Source: Colletes latitarsis (Eukaryota > Arthropoda > Insecta > Hymenoptera > Colletidae). From it: a stretch of 64,000 nt of DNA. Of the stretch, positions 12,899 through 25,050 are shown in pieces. The translations under genes were made by a program, and so were the position numbers. Location of the stretch: the NCBI RefSeq assembly GCF_051014445.1, contig NC_135134.1, positions 1,827,672 to 1,891,671 on the forward strand. The letters run 5' to 3'. Numbering within the stretch: the first letter of the stretch is position 1; the number at the start of each line of letters is the position of its first letter. Under the pieces are notes generated by a model. That model had not been told where the DNA came from, made no database searches, and saw nothing but the letters and a program-made list of their open reading frames with translations.

Positions 12899-13759
12899 AT
12901 TAGTATCTTAGAGGATAACGCTGGTTATGGCTGGGATAGTTCTGGTATATGCAATCATCTGGCTCGTACCTTCGCATTTTTCGCCAACTTGTTGTCAAGA
13001 TCCTGGGCTTTTTCTGGTTCGGATCACGTAGTAATGCGGTACCACACCGAAACAGTCAATTAAACCTGGTTGCGACTAATATTTTAGAGGATAACGCCGG
13101 TTATGTCTCGGTTAGGTCTGGGATTTGCCCTCATCTGGCTCGCACTTTCGCATTTTACGCCTACTTGTTGTCAAGATCCTGGGCTTTTTCTGGTTTGGAT
13201 CACGTAGTAATGCGGTACCACACCTTAACAGTCAATTAAACCTGGTTGCGATTAATATTTTGGAGGATAACGCCGGTTATGTCTCGGTTAGGTCTAGGAT
13301 TTGCCCTCATCTGGCTCGTACCATTGCATTCTTCGCCTACTTGTTGGCAAGATCCTGGGCTTTTTCTGGTTCGGATCACGTAGTAATGCGGTACCACACC
13401 GAAACAGTCAATTAAACCTGGTTGCGATTAATATTTTAGCGGATAACGCCGGTTATGTCTCGGTTAGGTCTGGGATTTGCCCTCATCTGGCTCGTACTTT
13501 CGCATTTTTCGCATACTTGTTGGCCAGATCCTGGCCTTTTTCTGGCTTGGACCACGTAGTAATTAGGTACCACACTGAAACATTCAACTAAACCTGGTTC
13601 CGATTAATATTTTAGAGTATAACGCCGGTTATGTCTGGGTTATTTCTGGTATTTGCCCTCATCTGGCTCGCACTTTCGCATCTATCGCATACTTGATGGC
13701 TAGATCCTGGCCTTTTTCTGGTTTGGATCACGTAGTAACGCGGTACCACACCGAAACAG
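12899..13759 (+). repeat. Related block, copy 2 (partner at 9740-10600)
   Basis: This is the second copy of the 18-monomer-spaced block. It carries the same TATATGCAATC, GCCAACTTG and ACCATTGCATT variants as the first. Private differences include GCGACTAATATT near 13073, CACCTTAACAG near 13222 and GGTCTAGGATTTG near 13291. Confidence 0.8.
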
Positions 13760-16700
13760 TCAATTATACCTGGTTGCGAATAATATTTTAGAGGATAACG
13801 CCGGTTATGTCTCGGTTAGGTCTGGGATTTGCCCTCATCTGACTCGCACTTTCGCATTTTTCGCATACTTGTTTGCCAGGTCCTGGCCTTTTTCTGGTCT
13901 GTATCACGTAGTAGTGTGGTACCACACTGAAACCGTCAATAAAAGCTGGTTCCGATTAGTATCTTAGAGGATAACGCTGGTTATGGCTGGGTTAGTTCTG
14001 GTATTTGCAATCATCTGGCTCGTACCTTCGCATTTTTCGCCTACTTGTTGGCAAGATCCTGGGCTTTTTCTGGTTCGGATCACGTAGTAATGCGGTACCA
14101 CACCGAAACAGTCAATTAAACCTGGTTGCGATTAATATTTTAGAGGATAACGCCGGTTATGTCTCGGTTAGGTCTGGGATTTGCCCTCATCTGGCTCCTA
14201 CTTTCGCATTTTTCGCATACTTGTTGGCCAGATCCTGGGCTTTTCCTGGTTTGGATCAAGTAGTAATATGGTACCACACTGAAACAGTCAATTAAACCTG
14301 GTTCCGATTAATATTTTAGAGGATAACGCCGGTTATGTCTCGGTTAGGTCTGGGATTTGCACTCATCTGGCTCGTACCTTCGCATTTTTCGCCTACTTGT
14401 TGTCAAGATCCTGGGCTTTTTCTGGTTCGGATCACGTAGTAATGCGGTACCACACCGAAACAGTCAATTAAACCTGGTTGCGATTAATATTTTAGAGGAT
14501 AACGCCGGTTATGTCTCGGTTAGGTCTGGGATTTGCCCTGATCTGGCTCCTACTTTCGCATTTTTCGCATACTTGTTGGCCAGATCCTGGGCTTTTCCTG
14601 GTTTGGATCAAGTAGTAATATGGTACCACACGGAAACAGTCAATTAAACCTGGTTCCGATTAATATTTTAGAGGATAACGCCGGTTATGTCTTGGTTAGG
14701 TCTGGGATTTGCACGCATCTGGCTCGTACCTTCGCATTTTTCGCCTACTTGTTGGCAAGATCCTGGGCTTTTTCTGGTTCGGATCACGTAGTAATGCGGT
14801 ACCACACCGAAACAGTCAATTAAACATGGTTGCGATTAATATTTTAGAGGATAACGCCGGTTATGTCTCGGTAAGGTCTGGGATTTGCCCTCATCTGGCT
14901 CGTACTTTCGCATTTTTCGCATACTTGGTGGCCAGATCCTGGCCTTTTTCTGGCTTGGACCACGTAGTAATGTGGTACCACACCGAAACAGTCAAATAAA
15001 CCTGGTTCCGATTAATATTTTAGAGGATAACGCCGGTTATGTCTGAGTTAGTTCTGGAATTTGCCCTCATCTGGCTCGCACTTTCGCATCTATCGCATAC
15101 TTGATGGCTAGATCCTGGCCTTTTTCTGGTTTGGATCACGTAGTAATGCGGTACCACACCGAAGCAGTCAATTAAACCTGGTTGCGAATAATATTTTAGA
15201 GGATAACGCCGGTTATGTCTCGGTAAGGTCTGGGATTTGCCCTCCTCTGGCTCGCACTTTCGCATTTTTCGCATACTTGTTGGCCAGATCCTGGCCTTTT
15301 TCTGGCTTGGACCACGTAGTAATGTGGTACCACACCGAAACAGTCAAATAAACCTGGTTCCGATTAATATTTTAGAGGATAACGCCGGCTATGTCTGGGA
15401 TAGGTCTGGTATTTGCCCTCATCTGGCTCGCACTGTCGCATTTTTCGCATACTTGCTGGCCAGATCCTGGCCTTTTTCTGGTCTGTATCACGTAGTAATG
15501 TGGTACCACACAGAAACCGTCAATAAAAGCTGGTTCCGATTAGTATCTTAGAGGCAACGCTGGTTATGGCTGGGTTAGTTCTGGTATTTGCAATCATCTG
15601 GCTCGTACCTTCGCATTTTTCGCCTACTTGTTGTCAAGATCCTGGGCTTTTTCTGGTTCGGATCACGTAGTAATGCGGTACCACACCGAAACAGACAAGT
15701 AAACCTGGTTGCGATTAATATTTTGGGGGATAACGCCGGTTATGTCTCGGTTAGGTCTGGGATTTGCCCTCATCTGGCTCGTACCTTTGCATTTTTCGCC
15801 TACTTGTTGGCACGATCCTGGGCTTTTTCTGGTTCGGATCACGTAGTAATGCGGTACCACACCGAAACAGTCAATTAAACCTGTTTGCGATTAATATTTT
15901 AGAGGATCACGCCGGTTATGTCTCGGTTAGGTCTGGGATTTGCCCTCATCTGGCTCGCACTTTCGAATCTATCGCAAACTTGATGGCTAGTTCCTGGCCT
16001 TTTTCTGGTTTGGATGACGTAGTAATGCGGTACCACACCGAAACAGTCAATTAAACCTGGTTGCGATTAATATTTTAGAGGATAACGCCGCTTATATCTC
16101 GGTTAGGTCTGGGATTTGCCCTCATCTGGCTCGTACTTTCGCATTTTTCGCACACTTGTTGGCCAGATCCTGGCCTTTTTCTGGCTTGGACCACGTAGTA
16201 ATTAGGTACCACACTGAAACATTCAACTAAACCTGGTTCCGATTAATATTTTAGAGGATAACGCCGGCTAGGTCTGGGATAGGTCTGGTATTTGCCCTCA
16301 TCTGGCTCGCACTTTCGCATTTTTCGCATACTTGCTGGCCAGATCCTGGCCTTTTTCAGGCTTGGACAACGTAGTAATGTGGTACCACACTAAAACAGTC
16401 AAATAAACCTGGTTCCGATTAATATTTTAGAGGATAACGACGGTTATGTCTCGGTTAGGTCTGGGATTTGCCCTCATCTGGCTCGTACTTTCGCATTTTT
16501 CGCATACTTGTTGGCCAGATCCTGGCCTTTTTCTGGCTTGGACCACGTAGTAATTAGGTACCACACTGAAACATTCAACTAAACCTGGTTCCGATTAATA
16601 TTTTAGAGGATAACGCCGGTTATGTCTGGCTTAGTTCTGGTATTTGCCCTCATCTGGCTCGCACTTTCGCATCTATCGCATACTTGATGGCTAGATCCTG

Positions 16701-17460
16701 GCCTTTTTCTGGTTTGGATCACGTAGTAATGCGGTACCACACCAACTAAACCTGGTTCCGATTAATATTTTAGAGGATAACGCCGGTTATGTCTCTGTTA
16801 GGTCTGGGATTTGCCCTAATCTGGCTCCTACTTTCGCATTTTTCGCATACCTGTTGGCCAGATCCTGGCCTTTTTCTGGCTTGGACCACGTAGTAATGCG
16901 GTACCACACCGAAACAGTCAATTGAACCTGGTTGCGATTAATATTTTAGAGGATAACGCCGGTTATGTCTCGGTTAGGTCTGGGATTTGCCCTCATCTGG
17001 CTCGTACTTTCGCATCTATCGCATACTTGATGGCTAGATCCTGGCCTTTTTCTGGTTTGGATCACGTAGTAATGCGGTACCACACCGAAACAGTCAATTA
17101 AACCTGGTTGCGATTAATATTTTAGAGGATAACGCCGGTTATGTCTCGGTTAGGTCTGGGATTTGCCCTCATCTGGCTGGCACTTTCGCATCTATCGCAT
17201 ACTTGATGGCTAGATCCTGGCCTTTTTCTGGTTTGGATCACGGAGTAATGCGGTACCACACCGAAACAGTCAATTAAACCTGGTTGCGAATAATATTTTA
17301 GAGGATAACGCCGGTCATGTCTCGGTTAGGTCTGGGATTTGCCCTCATCTGGCTCGTACTTTCGCATTTTTCGCATACTTGCTTGCCAGATCCTGGCCTT
17401 TTTCTGGTCTGTATCATGTAGTAATGTGGTACCACACTGAAACCGTCAATAAAGGCTGGT
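13760..17460 (+). repeat. Mosaic satellite with a local dimer duplication and a 9-bp deletion
   Basis: About 21 monomers. A 352-bp (two-monomer) duplication places nearly the same sequence at about 13985-14336 and 14337-14690, marked by GGATCAAGTAGTAATATGG in both. From about 15040 to 16070 the monomers match blocks near 25.9-26.5 and 45.5-46.5 kb, including TCTTAGAGGCAACGCTGG at 15547-15564, a rare variant one base short. A different 9-bp deletion sits at 16738-16748. No other kind of sequence was seen. Confidence 0.83.
16738..16748 (+). repeat. Monomer with a 9-bp deletion at its 3' end
   Basis: The sequence goes directly from GGTACCACAC to CAACTAAACC, losing nine bases that relatives fill with TGAAACATT. 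The flanks come from two monomer families (GCGGTACCACACC on the left, CAACTAAACC on the right), so this may be an imprecise recombination junction. Confidence 0.8.
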
Positions 17461-20280
17461 TCCGATTAGTATCTTAGAGGATAACGCTGGTTATGGCTGG
17501 GTTAGTTCTGGTATTTGCAATCATCTGGCTCGTACCTTCGCATTGTTCGCCTACTTGTTGTCAAGATCCTGGGCTTTTTCTGGTTTGGATCACGTAGTAA
17601 TGCGGTACCACACCGTAACAGACAATTAAACCTGGTTGCGATTAATATTTTGGGGGATAACGCCTGTTATGTCTCGGTTAGGTCTGGGATTTGCCCTCAT
17701 CTGGCTCGTACCTTTGCATTTTTCGCCTACTTGTTGGCAAGATCCTGGGCTTTTTCTGGTTCGGATCACGTAGTAATGCGGTGCCACAACGAAACAGTCA
17801 ATTAAACCTGGTTGCGATTAATATTTTAGAGGATAACGCCGGTTATGTCTGGGATAGGTCTGGTGTTTGCCCTCATCTGGCTCGTACTTTCGCATTTTTC
17901 GCATACGAGCTGGCCAGATCCTGGCCTTTTTCTGGTCTGTATCACGTAGCAATGTGGTACCACTCTGAAACCGTCAATAAAAGCTGGTTCCGATTAGTAT
18001 CTTAGAGGATAACGCTGGTTATGGCTGGGTTAGTTCTGGTATTTGCAATCATCTGGCTCGTACCTTCGCATTTTTCGCCTACTTGTTGTCAAGAGCCTGG
18101 GCTTTTTCTGGTTCGGATCAGGTAGTAATGCGGCACCACACCGAAACTGTCAATTAAACCTGGTTGCGATTAATATTTTAGAGGATAACGCCGGTTATGT
18201 CTCGGTTAGGTCTGGGATTTGCCCTGATCTGGCTCCTACTTTCGCATTTTTCGCATACTTGTTGGCCAGATCCTGGGCTTTTCCTGGTTTGGATCACGTA
18301 GTAATGCGGTACCACACCGAAGCAGTCAATTAAACCTGGTTGCGATTAATATTTTAGAGGATAACGCCGGTTATGTCTCGGTTAGGTCTGGGTTTTGCCC
18401 GCATCTGGCTCGTACCTTTGCATTTTTCGCCTACTTGTTGGCAAGATCCCGGGCTTTTTCTGGTTCGGATCACGTAGTAATGCGGTACCACACCGTAACA
18501 TTCAATTAAACCTGGTTACGATTAACATTTTAGAGGATAACGCCGGCTATGTCTGGGATAGGTCTGGTATTCGCCCTCATCTGGCTCGTACTTTCGCATT
18601 TTTCGCATACTTCCTGGCCAGATCCGTGCCTTTTTCTGGTCTGTATCACGTAGTAATGTGGTACCACACTGAAACCGTCAATAAAAGCTGGTTCCGATTA
18701 GTATCTTAGAGGATAACGCTGGTTATGGCTGGGTTAGTTCTGGTATTTGCAATCATCTGGCTCGTACCTTCGCATTTTTCGCCTACTTGTTGTCAAGATC
18801 CTGGGCTTTTTCTGGTTTGGATCCCGTAGTAATGTGGCTGCACACCGAAAGAGTCAATTAAATCAGGTTGCGATTAATATTTTAGAGGATAACGCCGGTT
18901 ATGTCGGGGTTAGGTCTGGTATATGCCCTCATCTGGCTCGTACTGTTGCATTTCTCGCATACTTGTTGGCCAGATCCTGGGCTTTTTCTGGTCTGGATCA
19001 CGTAGTAATGCGGTACCACACCGTAACAGTCAATTAAACTTGGTTGCGATTAATATTTTAGAGGATAACGCCGGTTATGTCTCGGTTAGGTCTGGTATTT
19101 GCAATCATCTGGCTCGTACCTTCGCATTTTTCGCATACTTGTTAGCCAGATCCTGGGCTTTTCCAGGTTTGGATCACGTAGTAATGTGGCACCACACTGA
19201 AACAGTCAATAGTAGCTGGTTGCGATTAATATTTTAGAGGATAACGCCGGTTATGTCTGGGTTAGGTCTGGGATTTGCCCTCATCTGGCTCGTACTTTCG
19301 CAACTATCGCATACTTGATGGCTAGATCCTGGCCTTTTTCTGGTTTGGATCACGTAGTAATGCGGTACTACACCGAAACAGTCAATTAAACCTGGTTGCG
19401 ATTAATATTTTAGAGGATGACGCCGATTATGTCTCGGTTAGGTCTGGGATTTGCCCACATCTGGCTCGCACTTTCGCATTTTTCGCATACTTGTTGGCCA
19501 GATCCTGGCCTTTTTCTGGCTTGGACCACGTAGTAATGTGGTACCACACTGAAACAGTCAAATAAACCTGGTTCCGATTAATATTTTAGAGGATAACGCC
19601 GGCTATGTCTGGGATAGGTCTGGTATTTGCCCTCATCTGGCTCGTACTTTCGCATTTTTCGTATACAAGCTGGCCAGATCCTGGCCTTTTTCTGGTCTGT
19701 ATCACGTAGCAATGTGGTACCACTCTGAAACCGTCAATAAAAGCTGGTTCCGATTAGTATCTTAGAGGATAACGCCGGTTATGTCTCGGTTAGGTCTGGG
19801 ATTTGCCCTCATCTGGCTCGTACCTTTGCATTCTTCGCCTGCTTGTTGGCAAGATCCTGGGCTTTTTCTGGTTCGGATCACGTAGTAATGCGGTACCACA
19901 CCGAAGCAGTCAATTAAACCTGGTTGCGATTAATATTTTAGAGGATAACGCCGGTTATGTCTCGGTTAGGTCTGGGATTTGCCCTGATCTGGCTCCTACT
20001 TTCGCATTTTTCGCATACTTGTTGGCCATATCCTGGGCTTTTCCTGGTTTGGATCACGTAGTAATGCGGTACCACACCGAAACTGTCAATTAAACCTGGT
20101 TGCGATTAATATTTTAGAGGATAGCGCCGCTTATGTCTCGGTTAGGTCTGGGATTTGCCCTCATCTGGCTCCTACTTTCGCATTTTTCGCATACTTGTTG
20201 GCCAGATCCGGGCCTTTTTCTGGTCTGTATCACGTAGTAATGTGGTACCACACTGAAACCGTCAATAAAAGCTGGTTCCG
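17461..20280 (+). repeat. Mosaic block related to the 42-monomer unit and to 20.3 kb
   Basis: Sixteen monomers separate two close relatives at 17515 and 20331 (shift 2816 = 16 x 176). The segment from about 18395 to 19237 contains monomers that recur inside the 42-monomer unit, for example CCAGATCCGTGCC near 18617 and GGATCCCGTAGTAATGTGGC followed by TGCACACCG near 18820. It may be an older or shuffled copy of that part of the unit. Confidence 0.82.
19753..19800 (+). repeat. Chimeric monomer junction
   Basis: The left half has the marker-monomer signature GATTAGTATCTTAGAGGATA. The right half switches to the ordinary GCCGGTTATGTCTCGG form in place of GCTGGTTATGGCTGGG. The switch within one monomer marks a crossover or gene conversion edge. 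The same hybrid occurs at about 43489-43520. Confidence 0.75.
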
Positions 20281-23200
20281 ATTAGTATCTTAGAGGATAG
20301 CGCTGGTTATGGCTGGGTTAGTTCTGGTATTTGCAATCATCTGGCTCGTACCTTCGCATTGTTCGCCTACTTGTGGTCAAGATCCTGGGCTTTTTCTGGT
20401 TTGGATCACGTAGTAATGCGGTACCACACCGTAACAGACAATTAAACCTGGTTGCGATTAATATTTTGGGGGATAACGCCGGTTATGTCTCGGTTAGGTC
20501 TGGGATTTGCCCTCATCTGGCTCGTACCTTTGCATTTTTCGCCTACTTGTTGGCAAGATCCTGGGCTTTTTCTGGTTCGGATCACGTAGTAATGCGGTAC
20601 CACACCGAAACAGTCAATTAAACCTGGTTGCGATTAATATTTTAGAGGATAACGCCGGTTATGTCTCGGTTAGGTCTGGGATTTGCCCTCATCTGGCTCG
20701 CACTTTCGCATCTATCGCATACTTGATGGCTAGATCCTGGCCTTTTTCTGGTTCGGATCACGTAGTAATGCGCTACCACACCGTAACAGTCAATTAAACC
20801 TGGTTGCGATTAATATTTTAGAGGATAACGCCGGTTATGTCTCGGTTAGGTCTGGTATTTGCCCTCATCTGGCTCGCAGTTTCGCATCTATCGCATACTT
20901 GTTGGCCGGATCCTGGGCTTTGCCTGGTTTGGATCACGTAGTAATGCGGTACCACACCGAAGCAGTCAATCAAACCTGGTTGCGATTAATATTTTAGAGG
21001 ATAACGCCGGTTATGTCTCGGTTAGGTCTGGGATTTGCCCTCATCTGGCTCCTACTTTCGCATTTTTCGCATACTTGTTGGCCAGATCCTGGGCTTTTGC
21101 TGGTTGGGATCACGTAGTAATGCGGTACCACACCGAAGCAGTCAATTAAACCTGGTTGCGATTAATATTTTAGGGGATAACGCCGGTTATGTCTCGGTTA
21201 GGTCTGGGATTTGCCCTGATCTGGCTCCTACTTTCGCATTTTTCGCATACTTGTTGGCCAGATCCTGGGCTTTTGCTGGTTGGGATCACGTAGTAATGCG
21301 GTACCACACCGAAGCAGTCAATTAAACCTGGTTGCGATTAATATTTTAGAGGATAACGCCGGTTATGTCTCGGTTAGGTCTGGTATTTGCCCTCATCTGG
21401 CTCGCAGTTTCGCATCTATCGCATACTTGATGGCTAGTTCCTGGCCTTTTTCTGGTTTGGATGACGTAGTAATGCGGTACCACACCGAAACAGTCAATTA
21501 AACCTGGTTGCGATTAATATTTTGGGGGATAACGCCGGTTATGTCTCGGTTAGGTCTGGGATTTGCCCTCATCTGGCTCGTACCTTTGCATTTTTCGCCT
21601 ACTTGTTGGCAAGATCCTGGGCTTTTTCTGGTTCGGATCACGTAGTAATGCGGTACCACACCGAAGCAGTCAATTAAACCTGGTTGCGATTAATATTTTA
21701 GAGGATAACGCCGGTTATGTCTCGGTTAGGTCTGGTATTTGCCCTCATCTGGCTCGCAGTTTCGCATCTATCGCATACTTGATGGCTAGTTCCTGGCCTT
21801 TTTCTGGTTTGGATGACGTAGTAATGCGGTACCACACCGAAACAGTCAATTAAACCTGGTTGCGATTAATATTTTAGAGGATAACGCCGGCTAGGTCTGG
21901 GATAGGTCTGGTATTTGCTCTCATCTGGCTCGCACTTTCGCATTTTTCGCATACTTGCTGGCCTGATCCTGGCCTTTTTCAGGCTTGGACAACGTAGTAA
22001 TGTGGTACCACACTAAAACAGTCAAATAAACCTGGTTCCGATTAATATTTTAGAGGATAACGCCGGTTATGTCTCGGTTAGGTCTGGGATTTGCCCTCAT
22101 CTGGCTCGTACTTTCGCATTTTTCGCATACTTGTTGGCCAGATCCTGGCCTTTTTCTGGCTTGGACCACGTAGTAATTAGGTACCACACTGAAACATTCA
22201 ACTAAACCTGGTTCCGATTAATATTTTAGAGGATAACGCCGGTTATGTCTGGGTTAGTTCTGGTATTTGCCCTTATCTGGCTCGCACTTTCGCATCTATC
22301 GCATACTTGATGGCTAGATCCTGGCCTTTTTCTGGTTTGGATCACGTAGTAATGCGGTACCACACCGAAACAGTCAATTAAACCTGGTTGCGATTAATAT
22401 TTTAGAGGATAACGCCGGTTATGTCTCGGTTAGGTCTGGGATTTGCCCTAATCTGGCTCCTACTTTCGCATTTTTCGCATACTTGTTGGCCAGATCCTGG
22501 CCTTTTTCTGGCATGGATCACGTAGTAATGCGGTACCACACCGAAACAGTCAATTAAACCTGGTTGCGATTAATATTTTAGAGGATAACGCCGGTTATGT
22601 CTCGGTTAGGTCTGGGATTTGCCCTCATCTGGCTCGTACTTTCGCATCTATCGCATACTTGATGGCTAGATCCTGGCCTTTTTCTGGTTTGGATCACGTA
22701 GTAATGCGGTACCATACCGAAACGGTCAATTAAACCTGGTTGCGATTAATATTTTAGAGGATAGCGCCGCTTATGTCTCGGTTAGGTCTGGGATTTGCCC
22801 TCATCTGGCTCCTACTTTCGCATTTTTCGCATACTTGTTGGCCAGATCCTGGCCTTTTTCTGGTCTGTATCACGTAGTAATGTGGTACCACACTGAAACC
22901 GTCAATAAAAGCTGGTTGCGATTAATATTTTAGAGGATAACGCCGGTTATGTCTCGGTTAGGTCTGGGATTTGCCCACATCTGGCTCGCACTTTCGCATC
23001 TATCGCATACTTGATGGCTAGATCCTGGCCTTTTTCTGGTTCAGATCACGTAGTAATGCGCTACCACACCGAAACAGTCAATTAAACCTGGTTGCGATTA
23101 ATATTTTAGAGGATAACGCCGGTTATGTCTCGGTTAGGTCTGGTATTTGCCCTCATCTGGCTCGCAGTTTCGCATCTATCGCATACTTGATGGCTAGTTC

Positions 23201-25050
23201 CTGGCCTTTTTCTGGTTTGGATGACGTAGTAATGCGGTACCACACCGAAACAGTCAATTAAACCTGGTTGCGATTAATATTTTGGGGGATAACGCCGGTT
23301 ATGTCTCGGTTAGGTCTGGGATTTGCCCTCATCTGGCTCGTACCTTTGCATTTTTCGCCTACTTGTTGGCAAGATCCTGGGCTTTTTCTGGTTCGGACCA
23401 CGTAGTAATGCGGTACCACACTGAAACATTCAACTAAACCTGGTTCCGATTAATATTTTAGAGGATAACGCCGGTTATGTCTGGGTTAGTTCTGGTATTT
23501 GCCCTTATCTGGCTCGCACTTTCGCATCTATCGCATACTTGATGGCTAGATCCTGGCCTTTTTCTGGTTTGGATCACGTAGTAATGCGGTACCACACCGA
23601 AACAGTCCATTAAACCTGGTTGCGATTAATATTTTAGAGGATAACGCCGGTTATGTCTCGGTTAGGTCTGGGATTTGCCCTAATCTGGCTCCTACTTTCG
23701 CATTTTTCGCATACTTGTTGGCCAGATCCTGGCCTTTTTCTGGCATGGATCACGTAGTAATGCGGTACCACACCGAAACAGTCAATTAAACCTAGTTGCG
23801 ATTAATATTTTAGAGGATAACGCCGGTTATGTCTCGGTTAGGTCTGGGATTTGCCCTCATCTGGCTCGTACTTTCGCATCTATCGCATACTTGATGGCTA
23901 GATCCTGGCCTTTTTCTGGTTTGGATCACGTAGTAATGCGGTACCACACCGAAACAGTCAATTAAACCTGGTTCCGATTAATATTTTAGAGGATAACGCC
24001 GGTTATGTCTGGGTTAGTTCTGGTATTTGCCCTTATCTGGCTCGCACTTTCGCATCTATCGCATACTTGATGGCTAGATCCTGGCCTTTTTCTGGTTTGG
24101 ATCACGTAGTAATGCGGTACCACACCGAAACAGTCAATTAAACCTGGTTGCGATTAATATTTTAGAGGATAACGCCGGTTATGTCTCGGTTAGGTCTGGG
24201 ATTTGCCCTCATCTGGCTCGCACTTTCGCATCTATCGCATACTTGATGGCTAGATCCTGGCCTTTTTCTGGTTCGGATCACGTAGTAATGCGCTACCACA
24301 CCGAAACAGTCAATTAAACCTGGTTGCGATTAATATTTTAGAGGATAACGCCGGTTATGTCTCGGTTAGGTCTGGGATTTGCCCTAATCTGGCTCCTACT
24401 TTCGCATTTTTCGCATACTTGTTGGCCAGATCCTGGCCTTTTTCTGGCATGGATGACGTAGTGATGCGGTACCACACCGAAACAGTCAATTAAACCTGGT
24501 TGCGATTAATATTTTAGAGGATAACGCCGGTTATGTCTCGGTTAGGTCTGGGATTTGCCCTCATCTGGCTCGTACTTTCGCATCTATCGCATACTTGATG
24601 GCTAGATCCTGGCCTTTTTCTGGTTTCGATCACGTAGTAATGCGGTACCACACCGAAACAGTCAATTAAACCTGGTTGCGATTAATATTTTAGAGGATAA
24701 CGCCGGTTATGTCTCGGTTAGGTCTGGGATTTGCCCTCATCTGGCTGGCACTTTCGCATCTATCGCATACTTGATGACTAGATCCTGGCCTTTTTCTGGT
24801 TTGGATCACGGAGTAATGCGGTACCACACCGAAACAGTCAATTAAACCTGGTTGCGAATAATATTTTAGAGGATAACGCCGGTTATGTCTCGGTTAGGTC
24901 TGGGATTTGCCCTCATCTGGCTCGTACTTTCGCATTTTTCGCATACTTGCTTGCCAGATCCTGGCCTTTTTCTGGTCTGTATCATGTAGTAATGTGGTAC
25001 CACACTGAAACCATCAATAAAGGCCGGTTCCGATTAGTATCTTAGAGGAT
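20281..25050 (+). repeat. Block related to 53.2-56.9 kb, with local trimer duplications
   Basis: The first several monomers match the region from about 53163 at a shift of 32882, including GTTCGCCTACTTGTGGTCAA near 20360 and GTTGGCCGGATCC near 20902. The shift changes by one monomer (to 33058) further right. Within 22230-24700 a three-monomer group recurs, marked in order by GCCCTTATCTGG, then CCCTAATCTGGCTCC with GGCATGGAT, then a CATCTATCGC monomer. The groups start near 22230, 23462 and 23990 (shifts 1232 and 528, that is 7 and 3 monomers). Confidence 0.83.
20641..20816 (+). repeat. Representative 176-bp monomer
   Basis: This monomer is a convenient reference. By hand count it has about 82 G+C of 176 and 11 CpG against about 9.5 expected from its C and G content. 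It carries two T5 runs or near-runs in most relatives, a TCGCAT...TCGCAT direct repeat with 9-bp spacing, an AT-rich stretch (ATTAATATTTTAGAG) at the conventional monomer boundary, and the conserved CACGTAGTAATG core. It belongs to the 'CATCTATCGCATACTTGATG' family. The monomer start is an arbitrary choice because the array has no unique edge in the window. Confidence 0.95.
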
